Assembly (NCBI RefSeq): GCF_000003195.3
Contig: NC_012871.2
Location: 43,814,434-43,878,433, forward strand
DNA length: 64,000 nt
Direction of reading: 5' to 3'
Source: Sorghum bicolor
Lineage: Eukaryota; Streptophyta; Magnoliopsida; Poales; Poaceae
The notes beneath the pieces are model-generated. The model had not been told where the DNA came from. It ran no database searches and was given only the letters and a program-made list of their open reading frames with translations. The position numbers were made by a program, and so were the translations under genes. The stretch's first letter is position 1. The number at the start of each line of letters is the position of its first letter. This document shows positions 11,361-22,587 of this stretch, in pieces.

Positions 11361-11638
11361 AGTAGTCTGTAGGAATAGACTAGTGTCTGCCCGTCAGGGT
11401 ATTTATTGTAAACTTTGTGTGTAAAGTTTGTAATAAAGTTTGCTTTTTGTCATGACTGTTGTTTTGAGCGCTGTAAAAATATCTGAGTGACGTGTCACCG
11501 TACTCGTCTCGGTAGTCGCTAGGAGCATCCATTGCAGGAGTTTTGCCGAGTGCTGTGTGCGACAAGATATAGGGAAAAAAATAGAGAATTTCATTATCAA
11601 AAATTATAAGATACTTACAAAGGAAAGTTATCAAAACT
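11361..11638. other. Convergent 3' ends of antisense gene and pol in Tat copy 1
   Basis: This 278 bp spacer separates the stop of the plus-strand gene from the stop of minus-strand pol. AATAAA at 11432-11437 (plus), about 70 bp after the stop, is a plausible polyadenylation signal for the antisense gene. No other gene is visible. Confidence 0.5.
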
Positions 11639-14600
11639 TTATGGATAGAAACGTCGCAGTTTGTCGATGTGCCAAGAGTTAGGCACTCGTGTTCCGTCTG
11701 GGTATGCCAATCTGTAGGACGTGGGTCGTGTGACCTCGGTCACCACGAAAGGTCCTTCCCAGGGAGTGGATAGCTTGTGCATTCCCTCCTGGCTTGTTTT
11801 CCATCGAAGTACCAGATCGCCGACCACAAAGGAACGGTCTTTGACGTTCCTGTTGTAGTATCGCCTGACTGCCGCGAGATATTTTACTGTTCGGAGGCAA
11901 GAATCTAAACGCTTTTCCTCCATGCAATTGATTTCAAGTTCTCTGGCGTTGTCGGCGGTGGCCTGGTCGAAGTGTTCGATTCTAGGAGATCCGAAGTGTA
12001 TGTCGGACGGCAGGACCGCCTCTGCACCGTACACCATGAAGTAAGGAGACACCCCTGTGTTTCGACTGGTCTGAGTTCGGAGGCCCCAGACCACTGCCGG
12101 CAATTCTTTCATCCATCGACCGGGTGCTCTGTCGTTTTCGGTGTACAACCTTTTCTTTAGGGCGTCAACGATCATTCCGTTAGCACGTTCAACTTGACCG
12201 TTGGCACGTGGATGTGCCACTGACACGTATTTTATGACTATGCCTCTGTCATCGCAGAAGTCCCAAAAAGTAGTGCCAGTAAACTGAGTGCCCAGATCGG
12301 TGATTATGCTGTTCGGGATGCCGAATCTGTGTATGATTTGATTGAGGAACTCCACAACCTTCTCGGAGGTTGCCTTGACCATGGGCATGTATTCAATCCA
12401 CTTGGAGAACTTGTCGATTAACACGAAGACGAACTTGAAATTGCCCGGGGCTGGTTTAAATGGTCCAATCATGTCAAGCCCCCAGCAAGCAAAGGGCCAA
12501 GACGACGGGATAGTTTGGATTTCATGGGCAGGTACATGGGTCCTCTTAGCGAAGAACTGACATCCTTCGCAATGCCGAACCAGTTTTTCTGCGTCGCCGA
12601 CCGCGGTTGGCCAATAAAAACCTGCTCGGAAAGCCTTTCCGACCAACGTTCTAGATGCGGCGTGATTGCCGCAGGATCCAACATGTATGTCCTCTAAGAG
12701 CTTGATACCATCATCTTGGGGTATGCACTTGAGCAGTACTTCGGAGCTTGCGTTTTTCCGCATGAGTTTTCCGTCGACCAGGATGTAGTTCTTTGATCGT
12801 CGGATGAGGCGCTCGTTCTCTGTTTTGTCCTGAAAACCTGTCCCGTCTGATATGTATTTGATGAACGGGGTACGCCAGTCACGCCCATCGGTTGTCGGAG
12901 TGGCGTCGTCTATGAGCATTGCCTCGGTGGGTTGCTTGTCGACCAGGGAGGAGCCTACGCTCGGCTCATGGATGTCCTGGACGAAAATACCCTGCGGGAT
13001 TTCGGCCCGAGATGAGCCTAACTTTGACAACGCATCTGCTGCTTGGTTCTTATCCCGGACCACGTGGATGTATTCTATGCCATAGAAGTTGGTTTCCCAT
13101 TTGCGAATTTCTTTGCAGTAGAGATCCATCTTCTCGTGGGTTGCGTCCCACTCCTTGTTGAGCTGGTTGATGACCAAAGCGGAGTCGCCATAGACATAGA
13201 GGCGCTTGACCCCCAGTTCAACGGCTAGTCTTATGCCATGCAAGCATGCTTCGTATTCGGCGACGTTGTTTGACGCCGGAAAAAGGATCCGAAGGACGTA
13301 ACGCAGTTTGTCCTTGTTGGGTGATACGAACAGTACCCCAGCGCCGGCACCGTTGATGTTCAAGGACCCATCAAAGAACATTGACCAGTGGTCTGAGACA
13401 TCGGGAACGGGAGGCTCATTGAGATCCGTCCATTCAGCAATGAAATCGACCAGGGCCTGAGACTTGACCGTAGTTCGGCTCTGGAACTCCAGCGAAAATG
13501 GGCACAATTCCATCGCCCATTTCACGATTCTGCCATTGGCGTCTTTATTGCGCAGGATGTCCCCGAGAGGGAAACTGGTTGTCACCAGGACTCGATGGCC
13601 GTCGAAGTAGTGCTTCAGCTTTCTTGATGTTATCAGAATGGCGTATATGAGCTTCTGTATTTGTGGATACCTAGCCTTGGACTCGTTTAGGACTTCACTT
13701 ATGAAGTAAACGGGTCTCTGGACCTTGTAGGCGTGACCTGGTTCATCTCGCTCGACCACTATTGCCGTGGAAACAACCCTGTCGGTTGCAGTAATGTAAA
13801 GAAGTAGGTCTTCATTGGGTTGAGGCGCTGTGAGGACAGGTGGTGAAGTGAGGAAGGTCTTAAGCTGAGTGAACGCAGCATCGGCTTCCTCTGTCCAAGA
13901 AAATTTTTCTGACGCTTTCAATAGTTTGAAGAAAGGGAGGCCTTTTTCTCCCAGCCTTGAGATGAAACGACTGAGGGCGGCCATGCATCCGGTTAGCTTC
14001 TGAATGTCCTTGACGTTCTTCGGTGGTCGCATGTCGAGTACGGCTTTGACTTTTGAAGGGTTTGGTCGTATGCCGTCGCGACTGACGACGTTGCCGAGCA
14101 GTAGACCGGAAGGAACGCCGAAAATGCATTTCTTGGGGTTGAGCTTCCACTTGTACCTATTGAGTGCCTTGAAGGTTCGGTCTAAGTTGTCGATTAGGGT
14201 GCTCGCGTCCCTTGTTTTTACGACCACGTTGTCCACATAGGCCTCGACGAGGTCATCGCGAATCTCGTCGTGGAGGCATTGCTGGATGGCCCTTTGATAA
14301 GTGGCCCCGGCGTTTTTGAGTCCGAAAGACATGGTCGTGTAGCAGTATGCGCCGAAGGGTGTGATGAAGGATGTTTTGATCTGATCTTCTTCCTTTAGCG
14401 AGATCTGGTGATAACCAGAGTAGCAGTCTAGAAAGGAGAGGAGTTCGCATCCGGCCGTTGAGTCGACCACCTCGTCGATGCGAGGGAGACCAAAAGGATC
14501 TTTAGGACAGTGTTTGTTAAGATCAGTGTAATCAACGCACATTCTCCATTCATTATTCTTTTTGCGTACAAGAACCGGATTGGCGAGCCAATCGGGGTGA

Positions 14601-14824
14601 TACACTTCTTTTATGAATCCGGCTGCTAGAAGCCGTGTTATTTCTGCCCTAATAGCCTCCTTTTTGTCACGAGCGAACCGTCACAGTTTTTGCTTGATTG
14701 GTCTTGCGGTCTTCGAGACATTTAAGGAGTGCTCGATCAGGTTTCGTGGGACACCGGGCATGTCTGCGGGTTTCCATGCGAAAACGCTCACGTTGTCCCT
14801 TAGAAACCTGACGAGCGCGTCTTC
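11639..14824 (-). pseudogene. Tat copy 1 pol: RT, RNase H, second RNase H, integrase; inactivated
   Basis: On the minus strand the region encodes RT ([17 protein letters not shown], then [11 protein letters not shown]), a connection RNase H, a second archaeal-type RNase H ([26 protein letters not shown]) typical of Tat, then integrase with an HHCC-like zinc region ([12 protein letters not shown]) and the D, D, E residues in [16 protein letters not shown] and NGQVERANG. The open stretch 14605-11639 is 988 codons. Lesions: TGA at 14681-14683 (copy 2 has an Arg codon) and a catalytic YVDD changed to YVDN at 14228-14230. A TAG at 14825-14827, shared with copy 2, separates it from protease in the same frame. 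The chain ends with IDKLRRFYP. Confidence 0.9.
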
Positions 14825-17800
14825 CTATTTTGGACCCAGGTTGGCCCCGATGAGGGCTGTCTTCTCGGGGTTGCCTTCGACCAGCTGCACTTCTTTGTAC
14901 TCCTTGGATTTTGAGTTCTTCCTGGCTGTCGCCTGTTCGGGTAATCGGAGCTGGTCGGGAGGTAGCTGTGCGGCTTGGTTTGCTGTTTCCGCCATGCGGA
15001 TTGAGAGGTCGATTGCCTCGGTGATCTTGAAGCTTTCTTCTTCGCAGGTGTACGCAGTGTAGACGTTGACTCTGACGGTTAGGACGCCCTTCTCCGTGGG
15101 CATCTTAAGGACCAGGTATGAGTAGTGCGGGACTGCCATGAACTTTGTCAGCGACGGGCGGCCCAGTATGGCGTGATAGGTCCCGTCAAAATCCGCGACT
15201 ACGAAGTTGATGAACTCTGTCCGGAAGTGGTCGGGTGTGCCGAATTGGACAGGCAATGTTATCTGTCCGAGGGGCACTGAACTTTGACCTGGCAAAACCC
15301 CCAGAATTGGGCGTCGTAAGGTTTTAGTTGCGTCGGTGATATCTTGAGGGCGGGCAGGCTGTTGCGGAAGAGGATGTCGATGGAGCTTCCCCCGTCCACG
15401 AGCACGCGCTCGAATCTGATGCTGTTGATGCAGGGGTCAAGAATCAGTGGGAAACGACCCGGCTCTGGGATAGCGGCCCACTGGTCCTTCCTGCTGAACG
15501 AGATCTCCCTGTGGGACCACGTGGGAAATTTCGGATCTGCGATCAGCCCGTCCGTGCTGTCTATGTTGAGGTAGGCTCTCTTTAACAGTTTTCTTTCTCG
15601 CTTGGACTCAGTGGAGACCTTGCCCCCGAAAATGGAGTGGACCACGTCAGTGGGGCTGACGTATTGGTGTCGGGGGTCCCTATCTTGGTCCTCATCCTCA
15701 TCTTCGTGGTCGTGCCCGTCGCGCTTGTTATTTTTCTTGGCGGAGTCCTCTTGGGCGGCCCGCCGTGTATAGATACTTTTGAGGACGCGGCACTCTTCCA
15801 TGGTATGATTGGACTTTGGGTGTAGCTGGCATGGTCCCTTCAACGTTTTGTTGTAGTCTTCTTGGTAGTCCCGTCGCCCATTGGGACGTTTGACCGTATT
15901 TACTTCGTGGTCGTAGTCGCGAGGGCGCTTTCCTCTGAAGTCGTCGCGGCTGTCGCGCCGCCGATCCCAACCCTCTCGGTGATCGCGGTTGTCGGAGCGG
16001 CGGTGATTTCTGTTGTCGTAGCGACCACGACCGTCATCTCGCCGGGGAGGCTGGTCGGGGCCTCTCGCATCGTCTCGGATTAGTTTTTCTGCGTCATCGG
16101 CATCGGCGTAATTTTTGGCCGTGGCGAGCAGCTCTGCTACCGTTGATGGGCGCTTACGCAACAGCTTGTTCCTCAGCGCTTCGTGGAAACGCAAGCCCTT
16201 GATGAAGGCTGAGATGGCCTCGTCATGAGAAATCTTCGGGATTTTGAGGCACATATCCGAGAATCGTCGGATGTAATCGCGCAGAGGTTCATTCTTCCTG
16301 TCCCTTATCCTTTCAAGGTCATACTTGTTTCCGGGCTGCTCGCATGTGGCGATGAAGTTGTCGATGAAAGCCTGGCGTAGCTCTTCCCAAGAGTCGAAGG
16401 AGTCCTCGGGCAAGCCGAGAAGCCACTGATGACCAGCCTGGTCGAGGACTACGGGGAAGTAGTTAGCCATGACATGCTCATCTCCTGCCGCTGATCGGAC
16501 GGCGATTTCATAGAGGGTGATCCAGTTCTCTGGATTTTCCTTGCCGTCGTATTTTTTAAGTTTTTCGAGCTTGAAATTGCGGGGCCACACGACCTGGTGG
16601 AGGTGTGAGGAGAACTGTCTTAGGCCCGGAGGACCGTGGGTTGCATCGTACTCGATGCGGCGCAGGTTTTCGTGGACTGCTCTCTCTGCGGCGCGCCTGT
16701 TGATGCGGTCCCGGGCATCTTTGGAAGGGATGTTGTGGCGGAGATCCCTGTGTTGATCTTCTTCTTGGCCGCGTACGTGGTTCTGCTTGCGGCGGCCATC
16801 GGCGTCCCGACCACCATCGTCGCGCCGCGAGTCCCCTCGACGGTTGTCGGGGGAGCGGCTGCGGTGACGCCTGCTGGGTGAGACCTGGCTACGATTAGTC
16901 TGGTCGGAGGCGGCTTCCGTATAAGAGACGTCCTGGACTCTCTTGAGCAGAGTGGCTGTCTGTCCCATTGCGGCGATCAGGTGTGCTCGGATGCTGGTCC
17001 GGACTCCCTGGCATTCGGGGGTGTCAGGAAGCCGATCCAGGTTAGCCATGGCGACAGCCACGTTGGCGCTTGGCGTTTTGTAGACTGGCTGGTCCCCGAC
17101 CATGTCAAAGGCATCGTTGAGGTTATTTGGTGGCATCTGTTGTTGCTCGTCTGCACGTCGTCGGGCGCGATCGGCGTTACGCTGTTCGCGGAGTTGCCTC
17201 TGGTCGTCTGTTTCTCCGTCAACGGCCGGTTCGTCGGCGCTGACATTGAACACAATATCCCCTCGCCGGGGGGGGGGGAATATCGGGAATCGGTCGAAAC
17301 CCGGAGGGTGTGAAGGAAAGTCCAGGTCGTAGCCCTCGTCTTCGGTGTTTATATCCTCGGTGGGGACGGAGCCGGTGCTTGAGTTGGTGCTGGAAACCTG
17401 GCCGTCCCGTAGCTCTCGGATTGTCACCATGTTGACATGGTGACGATTGTTCCTTGTCGGCGACCAACCCGCCTTGCTGAAAGCGGATTGGACATGCTGT
17501 TAGTAAACAGAGGCCGAGTTGTTCAGGCCGCAAGGATAGTCTTCCTTCTTGAGCTCGACGGATCGTCCTGAGGGGGTTGAGGTTATCGTCAGGGACGTTC
17601 CCAGCCGTTCGTGTGTGGCGACACGAGTTGGCCGGCGGGATTTCGAGAAATCCGCTCGAGCAGCTTGGTCGGGCCGGCGCAGAACTCCATCTATTAGTTG
17701 GGAGACTTCGAGTAGCTTGGAGTCAGCGCGATCGAGCGCTTGGAGGAGGTCCGAGCAGTCGATCTCCTTTCCCTTGTAGAGTGGGAACGGTGGTCGGGCG

Positions 17801-17967
17801 CTTGGTGCCGTCATGCGTGTGGTCGGAGACGGCGTGATCTCAGATTGGATCTGGATCTCTTTCGGGACCGTGGTCGCGAAGCCGCCGCTGCACGTCGTCC
17901 ACGTGATCTGGCCGACGGTGAACGTGAGGCCTTCGGGCACGGTCGCGGAAGCTGGGATCGTGACCAT
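14825..17967 (-). pseudogene. Tat copy 1 gag-protease, with nonsense codon and frameshift
   Basis: The probable start is the ATG at 17965-17967 (MVTIPAS). The region encodes a long N-terminal part, a charged linker rich in RSRSPDNRRGDSR, the retrotransposon gag core (NFKLEKLKKYDGKENPENW; LRQAFIDNFIATCEQ), a CHC-type finger CQLHPKSNHTMEEC (about 15840-15795) and an aspartic protease (VLVDGGSSIDILF, about 15410-15370). Compared with copy 2 there is a TAA at 17500-17502 (Ser codon in copy 2) and a one-base loss in a C run at about 15298-15302 (five Cs versus six) that shifts the protease out of frame. The protein would form the virus-like particle. Copy 2 shows the uninterrupted version at 47109-50240. 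Confidence 0.9.
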
Positions 17968-17995
17968 CTTGTTCGCCGGAAAAGTTGCACGCACA

Positions 17996-18013
17996 CCCCT
18001 ACCTGGCGCGCCA
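17996..18013 (-). other. Tat copy 1 primer-binding site
   Basis: On the minus strand TGGCGCGCCAGGTAGGGG starts one base after the LTR end. The same sequence is present at both LTR/internal junctions of copy 2. I did not assign the tRNA with certainty. Confidence 0.8.
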
Positions 18014-18014
18014 C

Positions 18015-18475
18015 TGTCGACGAAAGCTGGTCGGCAGTCTACCTTGGGGTATACCCACGGTAGTAGTTTATCGGTAGACAGTGCGCAAACTACGAACTCG
18101 ATGGTGACGCAAGACACGGACAAGCTTTTTATCCAGGTTCGGCCGCCGAGTTGGCGTAATACCTACGTCCTGCGTCTGGTTGTATTGATTTGTGTTGAGA
18201 GAATATGATGTGTCCTAGGGGGTCCCTTGCCCCTCCTTATATAGTCTGGAGGGCAGGGTTACAGATCTGGAAACTAATCCTAGTCGGTTACAATTGCCAT
18301 GGATAGTTCGATATCAATTCCTATTCTAGCCGACTAGAGCCCTGCTTGATCCCCCCATCTTGCTTCCTTGCGCGAAACTCCAGGTTGTCGGATCAAGCCT
18401 TGAACTCGTCTCGTAATGGGCCAAACTTCCTGGCCGAAGTCTAGCCGTAAGGGTATAGGGGTTTATACCCCCACA
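18015..18475 (-). repeat. Tat copy 1 5' LTR
   Basis: 461 bp. It matches 6362-6821 except for G/A in GTAGACAGTGCGC and one extra C in GATCCCCCCATC. On the minus strand it starts TGTGGGGG and is followed by the primer-binding site. Confidence 0.95.
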
Positions 18476-18480
18476 CCACG
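18476..18480. repeat. Target-site duplication of Tat copy 1, right (CCACG)
   Basis: CCACG follows the LTR and matches 6357-6361. Removing copy 1 rejoins the E3 3' region with the sequence leading to its 3' LTR. Confidence 0.95.
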
Positions 18481-18545
18481 GAAATTCGACAATCAGAAGA
18501 ACCTCTGCTCGAACACAAGTGCTCGAACAGAGGCTCAGGAGCTAC
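18481..18545 (+). other. E3 sequence ending in its polypurine tract
   Basis: After the TSD the E3 3' region continues for 65 bp and ends GAGGCTCAGGAGCTAC directly before the LTR, the expected position of a PPT. It contains CCTCTG...CAGAGG inverted around two GCTCGAAC direct repeats. Confidence 0.55.
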
Positions 18546-18693
18546 TGTCGAGGATGTTAATAGGGGGTGTCCCAGCCAACACTCACAACGAGAGGATTCA
18601 CAAACAAATCGAGTCTCCAGCTCAACGCTCCAACATAAATACATGATCATCGGGGCACGGTGTCAATCGTGGCCTCGAACACCGAGACAGGGT

Positions 18694-18745
18694 CCAGCGA
18701 ATGGATAGGGGCTCGATAGCCAGCGAATGGATAGGGGCTCGATAT
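18694..18745. repeat. 26 bp tandem duplication in the E3 LTR
   Basis: The unit CCAGCGAATGGATAGGGGCTCGATAG occurs twice in a row with one difference (last base G/T). Confidence 0.85.
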
Positions 18746-19355
18746 CCAGCGACCGTCGAATACGGAAGTAGCTCGAGCGAGTCGACGGGCCTCGAGCGAA
18801 AAAGCGTCCCCCGCCGCCTGTCGTGGGTATGGAAGTCAAGGCATTTAATGCTATTGCCATGCTCCCACCTAACCCGACAGTCACGGGAAGCATGATAGGG
18901 GAACAAGCATCCGTCAAATCTCCACTTCTTCCAGCTTTATCCCCAAGGATGGATGAAGGTACGATTCGGTATAGTATGGCAGACGTGATATCCCATCGCG
19001 GCGCCCCTCGAGATGCACGAAGTAAGCGCTCCCACGAAGCAAGGCTGCTCGAGCCGCCCGACCCTCGAGCAGACACGTTCCTTCCCACGAAAGGATCAGG
19101 CGATGGAAGTCAGCGCTTCAACCACCCCAAACATGACTACTGCCACGACGTACAAGCGTGCCCACGCCTAAACCAATACCAGACGATGTACAGGACTTGA
19201 ATTCAGGAAATGTATGCACCATCATCACCAAAGTACCCCGTAACAAGACGGGTCGAGGCCACGCTGGTACGGAATCCTCGAGTAGGCTAGCACCATACCC
19301 CTATTGAGGCTTATTCTAATGCCTACACCCTGTAACCTAGGTCTCCCCTTGGAAC

Positions 19356-19362
19356 TATAAAA
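19356..19362 (+). promoter_or_regulatory. Putative TATA box of the E3 LTR
   Basis: TATAAAA in the context AACTATAAAAGGGGACAC, about 290 bp before the LTR end, an ordinary U3/R arrangement. Confidence 0.55.
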
Positions 19363-19648
19363 GGGGACACTAAGGGCGAGATTCAGAGAACACAACTCGT
19401 AGAACACGATCCTCACACACCACCACCGGCTAGGACTTAGAACTCTTGGCCACATCCACTTGTATTCACCCCTGTACAAGCACTTAGGTGCAAGATAATA
19501 CAAAGTCTCTCCCCCCCGCTGGACGTAGGGCCTTCTCTTACCCAAACCAGGATAAATCTTTGTGTCATTCTTGTATCACCATCCAAAAAAGGGAGCACAC
19601 ACACAAATTCACTCGTTGGTGTCACCCCCTGGAGTCAAAACACCGACA

Positions 19649-20640
19649 ACAAACTTGTCGAACTCTAGCATGAAGACAGAATTCATGAGGTACATGAAAT
19701 GAGGAGGGGCAATTTTCAAGCCAAAGGACATGATGAGATACTCATACAACCCATATCTCATAGAGAAAGCTATTTTAGTTATATTTTCAGGACAAATCTT
19801 GATTTGATGGTACCCAGATCTCAAAAAAATCTTGGAGAATACCTTAGCTTTAGACCACTGATCAAACAAGATATCCATGTGAGGAAGAGGATACTTATTC
19901 TTGATAGTCACAACACTAAGTGGACAATAATCCACACACATGTATAGAGATTGATCTTTCTTCTTCACAAAGATAGCCGGACAACCCCAAGGAGATGAAC
20001 TAGAGCAGATGAGATCCTTCTTTAACAACTCATTCAACTGGATCTTAAGCTTAGCTAGCTCATTTGGTGTCATTCTATAATGTCTTCTAGAGATAGGTAT
20101 AGTGCTTGGAAGTAACTCAATTTTAAACTCCACATCACGGTCTAGAGGGGGTCCAGGCAATTCATCAGGAAAGACATCTAGAAACTCACACACCACCGAA
20201 ACATCCCCAATGGGACTAGATGTAACTGCATTCATCATGTTGTGGATATTGACATCACGGGGAAGCTGCACTAAGATTGCTTCCTTGGTAGTAGGATCCC
20301 TCAACATCACCACCCTAGTAGTGGTGTCAGTAAGGACCCTATTGCCACTCATCCATTTCATTCTCAGAATCAAATCTATTTCCACACCAGGCAAAACTAC
20401 AAGATCAGCAAGAAACTGACGATCTCCTATTTCCAGAGTTGCCCCCAAAACCACTTGATTGGTGGAAATATTATTTCCAGTGGCACTAATGGAGTATCCA
20501 CCTTTATCAAGGGTAACCACCTTGAGATTATGGTTAGATGCAAAGTCTGAGCTTATAAAAGAATGTGATGCTTTGGAATCAAAAAGCACAACTACAGGGC
20601 ATTGATTAACTAGATACTTACCAGCTGTAACAACCTCACT
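19649..20640 (-). pseudogene. E4 protease and RT, truncated at the E3 insertion
   Basis: About 310 codons remain open from 20589 to 19653. The protease signature is FDSKASHSF, in which the glycine usual after DS is lysine, so the active site is probably damaged. Then come the PELLPSTIPISRRHYRM-like linker, WGCPAIFVKKKDQS, the RSGYHQIKI block and YLIMSFGL. The frame stops matching at FVV, just before where the FIDD catalytic box would lie, because the E3 LTR begins there. The apparent C-terminus in the open frame (GVLTPGGDTNE) is encoded by that LTR. Confidence 0.8.
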
Positions 20641-21640
20641 AGCAGGAATTTCCTCAATAGTAGTGTAATGGACACGTCCCGATCAGACATTCCCCTAATT
20701 AGTCTTCCAAGGCAGGTAAGGAAAGTTGCTTTGCCAATGACCCGTCTAATTACAATTTTAGCGCGGTTGATTGGTAGGTGGAGCTTTTGCATTATTTGGT
20801 CTTGTGTTTCCCTTAGGAAGAGAGATAGAGTAACCCTTGCGAAATCTAGTCTTCACCAGATTCTTCCTAACATGAGGGTGGTACCACACATTTGGAGTTG
20901 GTGCATGGTACTAGGGTTTCGCTACCACTGGTGCCTTGGATTGAGAGGCTCCTGCCTCAAAAGCTCGTCAATAATTATTAGTCACGACATAAAAAACATT
21001 ATAGTTCTCTTGCATAAGAGCAACACTCATGAAGTCATTGAATGTAGCACACTTGTTGTTTCCCATGGTCTCCATTAGCTTGGGACTGAGACCCCTCTTG
21101 AAACTGGTAGTCCTCTTTGCCTTAGTATTCATGAATTCATTCACATACCTTGACAAATGATTGAAAGCATGGAGATACTCCTTCAAGGTTTTGTTGCCTT
21201 GGGTCAAGTTCATGGACTCAGTATGCTGCATTTCCATGAGCCTAGGGGCAATGAAGTGTCCCTTGAAGGCCTCACAGAACTAATTCTAGTCAACCACGGC
21301 GTTATTAGGTAGCATCTTTCACTAATGGCTCCACTAGATACCTGTGGGACCCTTAAGTTGATGAGCTACATACTCAGCCTTCAGACTCTCGATCAACCTA
21401 AGCAGATAGAACTTATGTTCAACAGTTTTTCAGCCACTCTTCCTTGAAAAGAGGTGGCTTGGTATCTAGAAAGTCCTTGAAGTTGCTATACTGATTTGGT
21501 GATGGCCCATGTTGCACATTGCGGCCCCCTTAGTTTGCCATCTGATGGAGGGCATCAGTCAACAATTGCTAATTTTCCACCACTATCTACATCAATTCAG
21601 CCAGATTGGGTGGTGGTGGAGGAGGGGGTGGATCCATATT
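20641..21640 (-). pseudogene. E4 gag remnants
   Basis: The clearest piece is 21237-20968, with LTQGNKTLKEYLHAFNHLSRY and FKRGLSPKLMETM, the conserved C-terminal part of plant gag (compare VMEYVARFNHLSQYA in E7). The rest towards 21640 shows gag-like fragments broken by stops and frame changes. No intact zinc knuckle is visible. Confidence 0.65.
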
Positions 21641-22135
21641 AACATGATTTCCGCCATGAGGAATAACTTTACAAAAAACATTCAAACAGAGAAAAACGAG
21701 GAGGGGGCCACAAGACATCAATAAAGACACAAGACATCTATAAAGACACATTTACTGAGTATTGATGATGACAAGATTTTTTGTACAAGAACTTATAATC
21801 ATGCCTAAAAGTATTCATGAGGAATAACTTTACACAAAAGATAAGGCACAATAATTCAATTCCACAGAACAACACCATCAGCACAGCACATGACACAAAT
21901 AATCTATCGCATGGACAAGGGAACATTCAAATGGAGAAATATGATTGTTCGAATGATTTCTTACTATTAAAAGCAACTAGTCTGGGCCTTCATCACACAA
22001 TCAAAGTTCCTCTAGAACATGAACTTAAACAAGAGGTTGATTATTACAACAACGATTACAAGGACAAAACTGCCACTACCCCAGCACAACAAAAGAACTA
22101 GCCAAAAGCATGCTAAACTAGGACACTAAGCCCAC
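21641..22135. other. E4 spacer between upstream ORF and gag
   Basis: No gene is visible. ATGAGGAATAACTTTACA occurs twice (near 21656 and 21818), and a short tandem of AAGACACAAGACATC is found at about 21708-21740. Confidence 0.5.
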
Positions 22136-22587
22136 TACATGGCAGGCTCATCATCTAAGTCTGCATCTAAGATGGCCTCTCCATCTTCATCACTGACCGG
22201 CTCAAGCTCCTTGTCCTCCACATCCTCATGCAGAGGAGTGCAGCCTCTGTTCGCCCATCAACCTCCATACCATTGTCCTCTACCACAATCACCTGAGGAC
22301 CCAAGTCTAGATGAGCTGGTGCAGGGCAAGGGATCGAGTGTACCAAGTTATTGAGATAGTGTATCTCCTCAACTCCAGCTTCAATCTAGTCCTGAAGGTA
22401 GTTCTCCCGCTTAGCTATGTGGACCCGGTTCATGGCCCACTCCTAGCGCCTTGTCTCAGCCAACTGTAGGGCAGCATCTCTCTGACGCATGATTTGCACT
22501 AAGCACTCCTACAATGCATCATTCTCACGGGACAACTAACCCATCTGGTCCTGATTATGATCCCATTTGTGGGCAGCCTTCACCCAC
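22136..22587 (-). pseudogene. E4 remnant of the coiled-coil/acidic ORF found upstream of gag in E7
   Basis: On the minus strand I read pieces such as MRQRDAALQLAETR, a helical stretch, a Pro-rich turn (SIPCPAPAHLD) and an acidic end with SDEDGEAILDAD, interrupted by stops. The order (QRD, helix, HQL/Pro turn, MD/acidic tail) parallels residues about 140-215 of the E7 ORF at 60437. The N-terminus is missing because the LTR at 22588 cuts it off. Confidence 0.55.

Larger units (their letters stand above)
6362..18475 (-). mobile_element. Tat copy 1: complete 12.1 kb Ty3/Gypsy Tat-lineage element, minus strand
   Basis: Two LTRs of 460 and 461 bp flank the element with TSD CCACG. On the minus strand the order is 5' LTR, primer-binding site, gag-protease, RT-RNase H-second RNase H-integrase, 3' region, PPT and 3' LTR. 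An oppositely oriented spliced gene (8179-11360) lies between pol and the 3' LTR, an arrangement known for Tat-lineage elements. By eye the LTRs differ by about one substitution and one one-base indel, so insertion was very recent. Even so, gag-pol carries several stops and a frameshift, and the antisense gene one stop. Confidence 0.95.
18546..19648 (+). repeat. E3 3' LTR, 1,103 bp
   Basis: It runs TGTCGAGGATGTTAATAGG to AACACCGACA, with inverted ends TGTCG/CGACA. TATAAAA at 19356-19362 is the probable promoter, followed by a transcribed-leader-like stretch. The right end cuts the E4 reverse transcriptase gene between codons of the FVV motif; ACAAA at 19649-19653 should be the TSD, with its partner off-window. 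The orientation follows from the upstream PPT and from the antisense position of the Transposase_28 gene. Confidence 0.8.
19649..22587 (-). mobile_element. E4: degraded Tekay/Del-like Ty3/Gypsy element, minus strand, both ends cut
   Basis: On the minus strand the order is remnants of an upstream coiled-coil ORF (22587-22136), spacer, gag (about 21640-20640), protease and RT (20640-19649). The left end is cut by the E3 LTR inside RT, and the right end by an unrelated LTR at 22588. Many stops and frameshifts show it is the oldest layer of the nest. The RT block resembles that of E7, including [21 protein letters not shown] against [25 protein letters not shown] wording. Confidence 0.75.

Noticed and set aside
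17268..17280. Long G run in copy 1 compared with copy 2
   Set aside because: The length difference is a multiple of three and keeps the frame; ordinary homopolymer variation, possibly also assembly noise.
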